Assembly: GCA_949825045.1 (NCBI GenBank)
Contig: OX463809.1
Coordinates: 9,203,501-9,267,500 of the forward strand
DNA from: Argyresthia goedartella
Lineage: Eukaryota; Arthropoda; Insecta; Lepidoptera; Argyresthiidae
Direction: 5' to 3'
DNA: 64,000 nucleotides
Below, in pieces: positions 10,300 through 22,254 of the stretch. Numbering within the stretch: position 1 is the stretch's first letter; each line of letters opens with the position of its first letter. Made by a program: the position numbers and the translations under genes. The notes below the pieces were generated by a model, which saw nothing but the letters and a program-made list of their open reading frames with translations, was not told the origin of the DNA and did no database searches.

Positions 10300-10425
10300 G
10301 GACCAACATATGTTACCGAAGTTTATTATCTAATAAAAGATTTAAATAATATAAATAGTGAAGGATATGACGAAATCAGCAGCAAAATACTAAAGACTAG
10401 CTCCCACATCTTGGCCGCGCCAAGT
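10300..10425 (+). pseudogene. LINE-2 fragment (start of RT domain)
   Basis: The plus strand reads EVYYLIKDLNNINSEGYDE then ISSKILKTSSHILAAP, the beginning of a non-LTR reverse transcriptase. It is nearly identical to the reverse complement of 12950-13078. Only about 125 bp are present. Confidence 0.85.
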
Positions 10426-12090
10426 TTTACGCGCCACATTATACCTAAACCTGAATATGACATTGGTAATTTATAAAAAATTCATGGTCATGACTTTGTT
10501 CGATATAACTTATCATTGCGATTTGATTGCAATTGAAACGATATGGAGCTCGAGAAATCAAGTTCACAACGCTGTTCCAGCAAAACGTAAGTGACACTCG
10601 AAGTTCATAATTCATAATTTCTTCATGGAACACAAATCACATATGGGATCGTAGCTGCTACGACGGAAATTCTACTGCTACGGCGTAGCATAGTAGCAAA
10701 TGTGGTACTTACTTACACGTTCATTTTGAGTTTGCCGGCGCTGACCGTTGTATTAATTTTCTTGTTGATAAATGATAAATTTAATACTAAATTCATAACA
10801 GAGATATTTCTATGTATTTTATAACTGTTTGGTGCTTACTACAGTAGATAATCCGAAATTGTCATAGCGAAATATTAGAAAAAGTATATTAGAATATTAA
10901 AACACAACAAAATACCCATTTTGTTTGATACTTTCGTAATCTACACAAGATTACCTTTTGAAAGCAATAAAAACATTAGTATGTTCTAATATAAAATTTT
11001 CAATATTTCAGCGTTCGAAGATTTCATGAAATACCGGTTACGAAAAGTGTTTTTTTCGAGTCACGTTTGCAGCGTCTTGAATGAATGAAATGAACAAAAG
11101 ACCATACCGAAAATAGAATATTGGCTCATTGGCCGTTTTTACACACTAAAACTATTATATAATTATTTTAAGAGGAGAGGAAAAATAAATTATCGTCTAT
11201 TTATACACCGGAAATGGACTTTTTGTTTTAGACTTATACCACTACCAGTGGTAATATGTTCAAATACTGTTTGTAGCAAGGTTTTATATTATTTACAGTG
11301 TTACAAATGATGGTACCCAGTACTAATGGGTGTACAGATATTAACCTTATTATATCACATCTTAAATATTAATTGAATCTAAACATATTTAGAGTAGTGG
11401 ACATATTAATATACAACTTAAATCAGTATCAGTATAAGAATTTTATTATAGTTTTATTTTATGCTCAATGTATACTAATATTGCAATGCTACACCGCTTC
11501 ACAAACGAGAAAGAAACGTCAAGAAAACTCAATCCAGCCCATTTACTTCGACGCGGATTTGTTGAGTAATCACTTTTTTGTTATTAAAGTATTAATTGAT
11601 GTGATAGTACATTTTATGTTTGATTATTTTAGTAACCGTTTTAAAAAAATATATAAAGCCAAAGTTTTATAGCATTTGGTAATAGGTTAAATATTTTTAT
11701 GGCGACATAGAAAACGCTATTTCTATATAGCACGCATTTAGGAGAAGGAAGTACTATATGGTTTTTATTATAGATTTCTTGTGTGAATTGTGTTTCGTTC
11801 TATAAAACGTATATGATAGTTTTTCTTAACGAACATAAAGCACTCTAGGATAAATGTCGATGATTTGCAGCTTTCCGTCTTTTTAATGCCAGCGATGGGC
11901 CCTTATACATTTTTTCTGATGCCTACATATTTTGCCCCTATCAGTAAATTTCCAAAAAAGATGATACCGTAACCTAGGATAGAATGCACATATCCTAAAT
12001 ATGCAGTAACAGCTGCTTCTGTGGTCGCAATCTGCGTTAATCTCCTTAGAGGGTAAATAAGCTTATAAACTTACAGCACAGTTTTTTTAT
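10426..12090. other. No gene recognised
   Basis: An AT-rich stretch. Frames such as 11373-11672 (plus, 99 codons) are hydrophobic and lysine-rich at random. A phrase near 10720-10745 (cgttcattttgagtttgccg) recurs inverted near 20605-20630, so an old repeat may be present. Confidence 0.4.
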
Positions 12091-12099
12091 GTGCATTTC

Positions 12100-13900
12100 A
12101 TCCGCAGTATTGGTCTAGGTACAGTTAGAGAAATGTTATTGTTTGTACTATTTTTAGCTCATTCTTATCATAGTTTATGTTTAGTTTCGGTGGGTTTTGC
12201 TTGTGGTTGATGAAATTGCATAATTTTAGTTTTTTGTAGGTTAATTTTTAGATTGTTATTCTGAAGCCATTTAACAAGCCCAATCAATGTATTGTTTATA
12301 TCAAGTTCGAAGTTTAGTGGCTCTGTACATTTTATGACAACGGATCAGACATCCGCAAACAAAACTGCAGGATATGGAACACTTTCTGGTAGATCATTTA
12401 TATAGGCTAGGAACAGAAGAGGCCCCAAGATACTTTCCTGTGGTACTCCGTATTCTACAGCCGTTGCGTGTTTTTGTTCTATTCCCGTTTTATCTATTCT
12501 ATTGATAATGCAAAACTGTTTTCTATTTGCTAAGCATGAATTTAATAGATTTTGTTTTGGAACCTTATACCAAAACTTTCGATTTTTTCCAGCAATAGTT
12601 TGTGGTTTACGAAATCGAAAGCCTTAGTCATGTCCATGAAAATCACAGAGACATGTCTATTGTTGATACTATCATATTTTAAGATGTCATATATCGCTAA
12701 TATTGTGGACCTTTTTTTTAAAGGCATTCTGTTCGGCTACAAATATGTTGGGCGCTTCTAGAAAGGAATTTAGTCCGTTATATATTGCCCATTTTAATAT
12801 TTTAGATATAATAGGTATAAGAGCTACTGGTCGGTATTTAGTGACGTCTTTTTATCTCCCGCTTTGTGAATAAGTTTTACAACATATGTTTCAAGTCGAT
12901 CTGGATAAGTTCTTGTTATTGTTCAAAGCACATATTTATAATAGGCTATAGCGGCGCGGCCAAGATGTAGGAGCTGGTCTTTAGTATTTTGGTGCTGATT
13001 TCGTCATATCCTTCACTATTTATATTATTTAGATCTTTTATTAGATAATAAACTTCCGTAACATCTGTTGGTCCCATGAGTATTGATTTTTGTTGGTCTG
13101 AAGTAAGGTATCTTGCTACTTTGAGATTCTACTTGATCTATAAAGAAATCATTAAACGTCTTAGCAATGTCTCTTGGGTTATATATTATTTCGTTTTTAT
13201 GATTAATTTCGTTTATGTTATTTTTATTATTTCTTTGAAAACTCTGAATGATTTTCCATGTAGCTTTAGATTTATTTTTGACAGTTTTTATGAAGTGCGA
13301 ATTTTGAGATGTTTGTGTTAGAGAGAGGGTTTCCTTGTACCATTTTTTGAATGTTTTCAACTCTTTTTTATTTGTTTCCGTTGGTGTTTTACGATACTTC
13401 CAGGGTATTAGCGTTTCTTCTTAGAGCATGTTTTTATACCTTTTGTAAGCCAAGGTGGTTTAGATCCAGCTGATAGTGTAATTCTGCACATCGGGAAGCA
13501 TAGTTCGAAGAACAAGGTGATTGTATCAATTAGCTTTTCGAAATCATCTCCTGAGTCGGTGCATTCATAGACTTCACTAAACTATAGATTACTCAACGCA
13601 TTTGTGAATTTAGCTATATTTTCTTTGCAGAAGTCCCTTTTTTTCGCGAATTTTGTTTAGGGGTTTTCTTAAGTCGATTTTTTACCGGAACTTTTATAAA
13701 AGAGGTTTTGTGATTTGAAGTCCTAATTCGTTTATGTGCATTGATTGCATAGTTCCTGATATTTGTCTGCGTTTCTCCGTTAAAGAGCTGACAATTACGG
13801 TTTTTGTCGAAAATACCCGAATGACGCGGAAACCAGGTTTTATAGCTGATAGTCCTGAAGGCACTTTCTACTAAAATTCTTCCTTGAAAGAAACTTGACA
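12100..13900 (-). pseudogene. LINE-2: decayed non-LTR reverse transcriptase
   Basis: Minus strand. From 5' to 3': a linker region (KTFKKWYKETLSLTQ.. with NDFFIDQV at 13360-13080), the RT start (VYYLIKDLNNINSEGYDEIS, near 13075-12990), the first catalytic block (VIFMDMTKAFDFVNHKLLL, near 12660-12600), the GVPQESILGPLLFLAYINDL block (near 12470-12390) and the second catalytic box, where FADD has become FADV followed by a stop (near 12355). Several frameshifts separate these blocks. The endonuclease is missing, or lost beyond 13900. CR1/Jockey-group style. Confidence 0.8.
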
Positions 13901-14660
13901 ATATTTTTTCCTATACCAAAAAAAATAAAATGGTATGAAGGCTATTGATAAATGCCCAATGGACGATGCCAAATAAGTAAACGTACTTTTTATTTTATTT
14001 TAAGAAATTTTAGCCTATTTAAAAAAAACTTATTTGAGTTTTCGAGTAATAGATGTCTTAATATTTTTATAAGTAATGTTTTATATCACACCCCTCGTGA
14101 CATCGATTGATCAAAAATTTTGGACGGTTAGTTGTGGCTGGTTGGTTGTCGGTTAATTTCTGAATGAAAAAACAATTTCTCTCACATCAACTCAAACGTC
14201 ACCATTGAACAAAATGTATCATAAAATTGAGCAAAAGACGGTAAAAAATAACTTTTCACTCAGAAGTGATGGACTAATTACATTATTTTACAGTTTTTAC
14301 GAATATTTAGCACAGGCCTTAAATAATAGCAATCGTAAAACTACAGAAAACTCCCGATGAATGCTGCCAAAACGTTAAAGGTTTTTGATGACTTATGAGT
14401 GGACCCATTTATGACACTAGGCATGATTGCCTCGTCCTATTATTAGGATTTCACTAAGACTTTATTATAATGTGGGATCTCACCACTTCATAAAACTAAA
14501 AAACTTTGATATCTGCATCTAATTGTTTCTGATATCTGACTGAAAACTAAGTTATTGACAGACGGGAAAACTATTGACATTTGAAAGTTTTACAAGACAG
14601 CCAACTTAACGGCGAAGGAAATTTGAGTCAAAGAGTTTCGTCCATCTGAGATTTAAGCAA
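13901..14660. other. No gene recognised
   Basis: AT-rich. It contains the phrase 'caaagagtttcgtccatctgag' at 14634-14655, similar to 3172-3194, possibly an upstream part of a LINE. Confidence 0.4.
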
Positions 14661-14663
14661 ACT

Positions 14664-16261
14664 ACGCTGTAGCGCGCAAAAAGGAGGAGGCGTTATAGTT
14701 TATATACACAACAGTTAAAACTTCACAAGGTATCCAGTAGCAAGTATATATTTTGAGTGTGTGTTAGGCGAAATAGAAACACCGGATAAATACAGGGCTA
14801 ATCTGTGTGCAGTGTATAGGCCTCCTAATTTAAGTGAATCATCGTTTGTTTCTGAGTTATCGCGAGTTATGCAATCTTCGCAATGTAACTACTCTTATAT
14901 TTTAATTGGTGATATGAACATTGATTTGTTTAAACGTAATTCGGTGCGCACGACATATCTTAATGCTATGTGTGACAAAGGGCTAGACTGTGGGATTACG
15001 CAGTACACGCGTGTGGAAACAAAAGGTGGTAAAATAACAAAATCGTGTATTAATCACATCTTTATACATACACACAGCTATTGTAAACAATAAGATTGCG
15101 GACGGTACCCAACCGGTTCCGTTATAATTTGCGACTCGGAAAACAATGAAACTGGGTACAGATATATAAATAGATTCGAAAATCAACAACTTTTGAATGA
15201 GTTACGTAAAATTAACTGGCAACCTGTTATGGAGTTGACCAATCTGAATGATATATTTAAATAAATTACAAACCAATTTTCGCAAGTGTATAAAAATTGT
15301 AAAAAGAAATGTAAAATAAAAATAGGTAAACGTTACGATTGTAAATGGGCAAATAGTCGTTTAATTTATATGTGCAAAAAAAAGGAAGAACTTTTTGAAA
15401 TTTGGAAACAAGATGAAAGCAACAAAGTAAATTTATTATTATATAATAGGTATAGGAATCGTACAAATAAATATATAAATAAGACAAGGAATAAGCATAT
15501 CAAACAGACTATATCTGATAACTTTCAAAATTCAAAAAAAGTATGGCAAATTATTAACTGTGTCTGTGGTAAAATTTATAAGTCCTTAGATTATGTTATA
15601 TTAAAACATTTTAAGGATGATTTAAAGATAATTTGTAATAAATTTGCATATGGTTTCCCAGATAACATTAAAAATTTAAGCATTAGTTGTAATGTTAAGT
15701 TATTATCAGATAAATCGTATCAAAAGGAATCAAATATGTCAATCAGATTTAAGTTTGCAACAAATGAAGTAATACATAAAATAATTAAAAGCATGAATAA
15801 GAATAAAAGTCCAGGTGTTGATAGCATAAGAGTAAAAGACTTATTATGTATAAGCGAAGAGATCACTCCAATATTAGTCACCTAATTAATGCGTGTATTT
15901 CCACGTCACTCTATCCTGACCAGCTTAAAATAGGCATAATCAGACCTGTGTATAAAAGGGGTTGTTATAGCAATATAGACAACTATAGGCCTATTACAAT
16001 ATTATTTTGCATCGATAAAGTTGTTGAGATATACCTCGGTATTGAATGACATAACAGATTTTTTAACAAACAACAAATTAATTAATGATAAACAGTACGG
16101 TTTTCAAAGAGGGTTTTTACCTCGCAGCTGCTTTCTCGATTTGTCGATGAGGTCAACCATCACCTGGATAATCGAAATCAGGTGCTGGTTGTCTTCATTG
16201 ACTTCAGTAGGGCATTTGATGTTTTAAATTATAATATGCTTTTTTCTAAGTTGCAGCAGAT
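14664..16261 (+). pseudogene. LINE-3, 5' part: EEP endonuclease and start of RT
   Basis: Plus strand. Endonuclease residues (GGGVIVYIHNS, then CAVYRPP at about 14808 and LIGDMNIDLF near 14905) are followed by a linker, the RT start (KSPGVDSIRVKDLL near 15805), the RPVYKRG..SNIDNYRPITI block (near 15940-16000), the KQYGFQRG block (near 16090) and the first catalytic box VFIDFSRAFDVLN (near 16190-16230). At least four frameshifts or stops break it. It ends exactly at the target duplication of the RLE element and continues at 18675. CR1/Jockey-group type by style. Confidence 0.87.
16250..16261 (+). repeat. Target-site duplication, left copy (gttgcagcagat)
   Basis: Identical 12-mer at 18675-18686. 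The two copies bracket the RLE retrotransposon. Deleting one copy plus the insert joins LINE-3 in the same reading frame (..FSKLQQ then IGMRSP..). Confidence 0.92.
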
Positions 16262-18674
16262 GTGTGTGATTGTAATTTATTAAGCAAAAGATTCATGAAA
16301 ATAAGTACAGAGAATATAAATAAGATATTCATTCTAGTTCAAGACGTGTGGGATTGCCGCTCCATCCTCATATAGGCCTGTGCGATTCCACCTATGGCGG
16401 GTGCCGCGGATGCACATGCTGCTAGCCCTGATGATGGCGGTTTGAATTCTTGCTCGTAGCCAGCCCATTATTGTGGCAGGGGTCCGGTTCCAGCGGTCCG
16501 CCAGTGTTTCGGCGAGGTGTTTAGTGAATGATATCATTTGTGGAGCAAAAACTCCGTCGACAGAGGTTACTAAAGGGGTGAAGGTGGTGTGGCGCGTCTC
16601 GCATGGGTCGCAGTACTTCCTTTTCTTTTCTTCTTCAGCTGAACGAAGGACAGCCGCTACGGGGCGTGATGCGTGAGAGGGAGCGTCGGTGTCTATGACA
16701 CGGATATCAAATAACGCCTCCCTCTGGGCAATCCATACCCCCCGACAAGCCAAGTCTCCGCGCAGCCCATTATCGCCTTCGGAGATGACTGGCTCTTTCG
16801 TGACGTTTCCCCAGGCTTGCTGGCACAGTTCACAGAAAAGATCCCTTATTTCGTTATGTCTGCGTGTGATAAGGCCACCTGTTTTGCAGCACAAGGCGTG
16901 GTCCACGTTGAAGTTGTCATTGCCGCAGCCGTCGCAAGTCGCAGGCATGGAGATTGGTGTGCGGTGGTATCTTATGGCCAGGGCATCTCTAAATTCGTGG
17001 GGTGATAAGTCGAAGTTGTCTTTTCTTGTCGGTATTACTGAAAGCCATGTTGATGTTTTTGTTTTAATTTTTGTCGCTATTGATCTTTCAATTGCTCTTT
17101 TCTTTTTGGATGGTAATTTTGTTAGAATGCCTTCTAGAGTTTCGTTCTCGTATGTTTCTTTTTCCTTGTTTCCTTCCTTTCTTGCGTCACGCAAAGAATT
17201 GTAGTGTTCAGCAAGGTTTATGTCTTTTATCTCGGTTAGGGCTGTTGAAAGTATTGTAGATCCCTGTTTTGAGATTTGGTATGCACGGTTTGGTGTGTTG
17301 AAGGGGTCAGAAAGGGCAAGTCCGCCTTTGTGGACTGGGAGGGTAAATAGCTGGGTTTCAAGTTTTGTGATTTCGCCTCCGATTAGTGTTGGTATGAATT
17401 TATCGTGTAATGTGTTAGTTAAGGGTTCAAAAAGTTCTTCTGAATTTTTTAAGACACGTAGTAGGAAGGACCATTTAAACTGAGCTGCTTTAGTTAGGGC
17501 AGTGTAAGCGGCTTGAGGTGAGTTTTTGCAGATTGTTGTGAGTTTCTCGATGATAGATATCCATTCGGTTACATTCTTTTTTACGAAGTCGTCCCCTCCT
17601 GTCCCTATGTAGCCTCCTAGGAAGCGGGAGCCGGTAACTATGGAGACGTTGGTACCGGAGAACGTCTTTTCTGCGGTAGACTTGTCAGTTTCTGACACTA
17701 TTAGAAATGATTTTTTACCTTGTGGTAAGTATCCGTATGCTGGGCCTGTTTTGTTTAAGTTGTCCCACCATTGTCGTAGGCTTTGGAAAGTGCCTTGCGC
17801 GGAGGAGTCATCGGCGTACCAGCATTGTGTGACTGTGTTTTCGGTTTTAAGTTTGTTAATTATTGGTAGTGTTGCAAGCGCGTACAGTGGCATTGCGAGT
17901 GGGTCTCCTTGGGTTACGCCTTCTCTGCTATATAGTCTTGTATCAGAATCGCGAAATACCAATTCAGCGTGGCCATTATAAGTATTATAAAGAAAGCGGG
18001 CGCAGTGTGGCCAGTATATTCTTGCTTGCCAGAGGGCTAGTTGTCTATTCACGGCGTTAAAAGCATTGTTCGCGTCAACGAGGAGCATTCCCCAGTTTGA
18101 ACCAGGTTGGCAATCTCTTTGGAAGACATCGGTCATGGCATGAATGGCGCCTTCGATGCCACTGCCCAGTCCACTGCAGAGCTGTGACTGGCCGCATGAT
18201 TCAGTGACTTCAGAGCCTGTTGCTAAGATCATGCATTTGGATAATATTCTTCGTAGGCATTCGCCGATGCCGATAGGTCTTACGCCTGGGCATTTGTCTA
18301 AAGCAACAAGTCGGCTTGACATTAATGCTTGTATTTGGGTCCAGGGTATGGTTTCGTTGCTAAGTTTCGTTGTGAGCTGCGCTACGGCTTCTCTTAAATG
18401 GGCGCTTGCTTGGCCGAAGCGGAGTAGGAAATCTCTCCAGTTTTCGGCTGTGCATCCAGTGGGGCCTCCGCCGCCGTGTAGTTTTCTCGCAACTGTTTCG
18501 ACATGGTCACAAGTTATTTCGATTTCAAGGAGTGGTGGGAGTTTTGTGACGTCTTTGGGGAGAGTGAATAAAGCGGGATCTGGAGTATTAGGCGGGGGGT
18601 GCTTTTCTCTCAGCACATCACTGACGGTTTTACCGGATGGATCAACTTCAGTGTCTGGGTTTAAAACTTTGCTC
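16262..18674 (-). mobile_element. 5'-truncated RLE-type non-LTR retrotransposon in LINE-3
   Basis: A 2.4-kb minus-strand insertion with a 12-bp direct duplication of target (16250-16261 and 18675-18686). Its 3' end (left side) is a short UTR of 72 bases ending in acaatcacacac rather than poly(A). Its 5' end falls inside the coding region, the usual result of incomplete target-primed reverse transcription. The frame is completely open and the duplication is perfect, so the insertion is recent compared with its battered host. Confidence 0.9.
16334..18674 (-). CDS. RT plus restriction-like endonuclease, 5'-partial
   Basis: An open frame to stop TAG at 16334-16336, about 780 residues of element origin. 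The frame runs on to 18745 (803 residues), but the first ~23 residues are LINE-3 sequence read antisense. Counting from 18745: the RT core has DANNAFNAVN at about 224, REGVTQGDPLAMPLYAL near 275-290 and YADD at 310-313. A C-terminal zinc motif CDGC...H.L.CC starts at about 604, followed by RRHNEIRD near 630 and the catalytic RGDL...LFDIRV of a restriction-like (PD-(D/E)XK) endonuclease near 655-680. This order (RT, CCHC, RLE) defines the R2-superfamily (CRE, NeSL, R2, R4, Hero, Utopia). The N-terminal DNA-binding fingers are lost. The GDPLAMPLYAL style suggests an Utopia-like lineage, but that is from memory and uncertain. All visible catalytic residues are present; no promoter or start is retained. 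Confidence 0.88.
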
Positions 18675-18686
18675 GTTGCAGCAGAT
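18675..18686 (+). repeat. Target-site duplication, right copy (gttgcagcagat)
   Basis: Second copy of the 12-mer at 16250-16261. Cutting here defines the 5' truncation point of the RLE element. Confidence 0.92.
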
Positions 18687-19658
18687 TGGTATGCGGAGCC
18701 CAATGTTGGAATGGTTTCGAGATTATCATAAAAATAGACATACATTAGTCAGTGTAAATGGGTACATCAGCGATCCTATTCCCACAGAACAGTGCACGGC
18801 CCAGGGTTCAATCTTGGGACCAACAGAATATCTGGTCTACGTTAACGAAATGTGCGATCTCTTCCAAAACGGCTCCGTGTACCAATTTGCTGATGACACA
18901 TGTTTGGTTGCGCACAGTAGGGACATTTTTGAGGCGCAGAGAATTATGCAACAAAACTATGACTTACTATGCAAATGGGCACACGATATGGGTCTTGTTA
19001 TTAATGCCAATAAAACAAAACTTTTGCATATAAGTTATAATATGTAGGTGTACATAAAATGTCTTACTGATCTAACTGTAATATCACATAGCCACCAATG
19101 TTTGCATGACCAGCCTGTCTCATGTAGCTGTGAAAAACTTGAACTAGTGAGTCAGCATACTTATCTGGGCCTCATCATTGATAAACATCTTAATTGGAGA
19201 CCTCATGTAGAATACATATGTAACAAATTAAGATCACTTCGTGCTAAATTTTCTATCCTTAAATTTAAATTACCTTACAACATACTGAGAATGTTGTACT
19301 TATCATTAGGTGAATGAATAATAGGTTATGGACTCAGTAGTTATGGTCGAACATATAAAACTAACATTGACTTAATATACAAACTTCAACTAAACATACT
19401 TAAAACAATTATCACAAAATATTTAGTAACAAAATATAAAGGAGATGAAATAGGGCTGTTGAAGCACTGAAGAATTATTTCAGCTTACAATAAAATAATT
19501 ATCAAATAGTACTTGAGGAATACCATCACATTGAGTCCCTAACTGCTAAGGTTAGGCATAGTAAACTGCGCAAACTAAACAGTACACCAATGTTTGTTCT
19601 ACCTAAATATAATAATGAATATGGTAAAAGGACGTGGAAATATACGCTACCCAACAGG

Positions 19659-19713
19659 CTTTAAGATACCATTTTGCAATGTATGCGGAACATTGCAAAA
19701 TGGTATCTTAAAG
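19659..19713. repeat. Perfect 24-bp inverted repeat, 7-base loop
   Basis: The left arm is ctttaagataccattttgca.. (19659-19682), the loop atgcgga (19683-19689), and the right arm the exact complement (19690-19713). It sits in the C-terminal coding end of LINE-3, where no such palindrome is expected, so it probably arose by inverted duplication during repair or reverse transcription. Confidence 0.95.
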
Positions 19714-19739
19714 AACTACAAGACCTGTAAACATTTATT

Positions 19740-21320
19740 AAAAAAATACTATATATTGGGATCAAGTGAATGATGTGTCAATGTGAACCTTATAATAATG
19801 TAATGCGACTCATTCGTGCAAGCATAAACCTCAAATAGGTTTAAAGCGCGTCTAGTTTTTAACTTTATCACTTTTATGTTATGAACAAATAAAATAAAAA
19901 AAACAGTAAACCTGTAATATTTTTTGATGGGAAATATGCCATTTATTTTTCTCGAAATGTTTTTATCAGTTTGATGCACTTGAATTTTCTTTTGAAAATC
20001 TTTGAAAATCGTAATGGAATCGATTTTTATCAAAACAAAAGCACAAGAGCAAAGTCCCACACTATCAACCAATGATCCGTGAACATCAAACTAAACATAA
20101 TGAAAGGTTTATAAAACATTACAAAATACGTCAACGCAGAACGCCTCCGACGACGCGACTCCAATGCCTATTATGATTTGTGGAAAATATCTCCGCTATG
20201 GTATCACTCGCGCACGATAAAGTTTGATTGTTGGACAACTATTGTCGATATTAACCGGAGTGCTGGAAGTTGGACAAAAATGCACCCGACCACTCACAGC
20301 AATCCTTGGATAATGATCAGCTGCAGGTGGAAAAAACCATACACATCGTGCGTTCTTATAATACCCTAGACAATAGTGCTTGAATTTATTCACAAAAACA
20401 ACTCAACGAAAACGATCAGTTTTCGAGGTTTATAAATACAAAGCAATAGTCTACAATATACACTATTCAAATTCATTGTGAACAAAATGCTGATTGTGAC
20501 CAAGAAATTAAATTGACCAGCTCCACCACCAAGTAAAACTTTTTTGTCAAAACGTTACGAATAAATGCTGTACCTGTGACGTCATTTTGTAACGGAAAAC
20601 GACGGCAAACTCGAAATGAACGGGTAATACGCCAGCGTCACCTATATTTAATTACCACTTAATTTTATCGCTAAGCAACATATTTTTGCGATATTAAATT
20701 ATATTGAGCGCGATATTATGATACACCATTTTGTAATAAAACGCAATGTGGAATTCATATATGCAAGGACATTCACTACTTAAATGTAAGTGTCATGTTT
20801 CTCATGAATATAAACGACATAATTACCTTAATACAATAATATCAGTACGCTAGTTTTACGTAACACTGGCTGTATTACCATAACCTATTTTCTTCGAAAA
20901 GTCTAAGAAGCGAGCCAGCTAAGTTGGTAAACTATTTAGCTCTTCCTCAAAAATGACAGAGTGTGAAAGTTAGGTCGATTTTTCGCTCGACACGGTCTAC
21001 TTTGGAGTTAGCAGTGAGTTAACGATATCTTTTGACATCGTGGTAGTAGCCACAATTCAAATACGGGATTATCTGACGCAATAGCGTTTTGTTGAAAATC
21101 TAATATCTCGATCATACACAGAATATATTCTCAAGGCGACAGATTAAAATTACTAATGGCAGACACAACCCAATTCAATTTTTTTAGTAGCACTCAAAGT
21201 CTTGTTGTCTGCTGCTTTTATCCTCTCACTAGGGAAAGAACAGATTCAATGGGACATTTAAGTTGTACAACACTTATATAACAGTTTCGGCAATACTACG
21301 TTAATTAATCAATTAATTTT
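19740..21320. other. No gene recognised
   Basis: Mixed AT-rich sequence. Minus-strand 19749-20072 is open for 107 codons but without recognisable motifs. Plus-strand 20178-20369 and minus-strand 20196-20393 are overlapping frames without support. Confidence 0.4.
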
Positions 21321-21324
21321 AAAC

Positions 21325-21530
21325 CCCTGACGAAAAAGAGAGGTGTCTCTATGTGTGTGCGTGTGTATCTGGCTGTGGCACTCTAGCCCTCAAACGGATG
21401 GACAGATTTTAATGCGGTTTTCTGTCCATGGTAGTAAACTTTCCTGCGATAGTTCTTAGCCATGTGTTATTAAAATTGGATCAGTGGTTCAAAAGTTGTC
21501 AGCTTGACTAGGAATTAAGTCAGCCCAATT
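21325..21530. repeat. Lepidopteran interspersed repeat fragment
   Basis: The phrases 'aaacggatggacagattttaatgcggtttt' and 'gtggttcaaaagttgtc' (in altered form) are typical of a family of moth/butterfly repeats in which a 'we cross the ... gaccgattttgatg' core recurs. Recognition is from memory; no second copy is in the window. Confidence 0.45.
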
Positions 21531-22250
21531 TAAGACTAAAAGTTTTATTTTTTTATTATGAAGGGTGTTTTTTAAAAAAAAAACATTGTAATGAAAATAA
21601 ATTTATGAAAGACCATTAAAACTCTCTTGACCGAATGCACATACTACTGCTCAAGTAAAATATATCATACTGGGCCTTCATTTCAAATGAAGAGACAACG
21701 CTTGACTTTGAGTCTCAGTTAAAGTTTGAGTTGCTAGCAGAGCATTTGAGCCATTAACATAAAACGTTTACGTCATCGCAGCAAAATGTGTAAAAAAAAT
21801 AAATCTAATAAATCAAAATAATCTCGTGAAGTACGTTCCGATTTGTTATCACAAATCTCGACGCAAACAGAGCCGTTCAATGAAACGGCAACTCGTAAAC
21901 AACCTAGATTAGCTCGCACATATAGGGTGTGGAAGTGGAACATACCGTACAAGTAACGTGCTACGGTATAGTAACATTTTAAACAAGTTATTGAATAATT
22001 CACCAAGTTAAAAATAAAAATAAATGACTACAAACCCTATTTCTACCGCCCAGATCGGGGATAGGATGTGAATATCGATTAAATACACGATAAATCTGGC
22101 TTTTGACAGTCAACACAAAGTATCGTGGTTAAAAAGAATCTAATTACAATGACGAAAGTCACAGGACGGAAAAATACGCAATTTCCTTTTAAAAATGGGA
22201 TACAACTGATGGGTTACCCTTTAATATATGGTAAATCATAATAAATGTAG
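21531..22250. other. No gene recognised
   Basis: Minus-strand 21773-22006 is open for 77 codons and a little less AT-rich than its surroundings, but has no recognisable motif or convincing splice sites. Confidence 0.35.
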
Positions 22251-22254
22251 CCCT

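Larger units (their letters stand above)
18675..19735 (+). pseudogene. LINE-3, 3' part: RT palm/thumb and C-terminus
   Basis: This continues the RT of 14664-16261 directly after the insertion: MLEWFRDYHKNRHTLVSVNG, QGSILGPTEYLVYVN, the catalytic box QFADDTCLV (near 18888), NKTKLL, then YLGLIIDKHLNWRPHV (near 19160) and a C-terminal block ending KELQDL (near 19728). A stop at 19045 and further stops after 19317 break the frame. A 24-bp palindrome (19659-19713) replaces normal coding near the end. The FADD box itself is intact. Confidence 0.87.

Noticed and set aside
11373..11672. 99-codon plus-strand frame
   Set aside because: AT-driven hydrophobic/lysine composition, no motif, poor start context.
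16473..18731. Several plus-strand frames of 60-195 residues
   Set aside because: Antisense shadows of the RLE reverse transcriptase gene.
18676..18745. The first 23 or so codons of the 803-codon frame as part of the RLE protein
   Set aside because: They lie outside the insertion borders and are LINE-3 sequence read in antisense.
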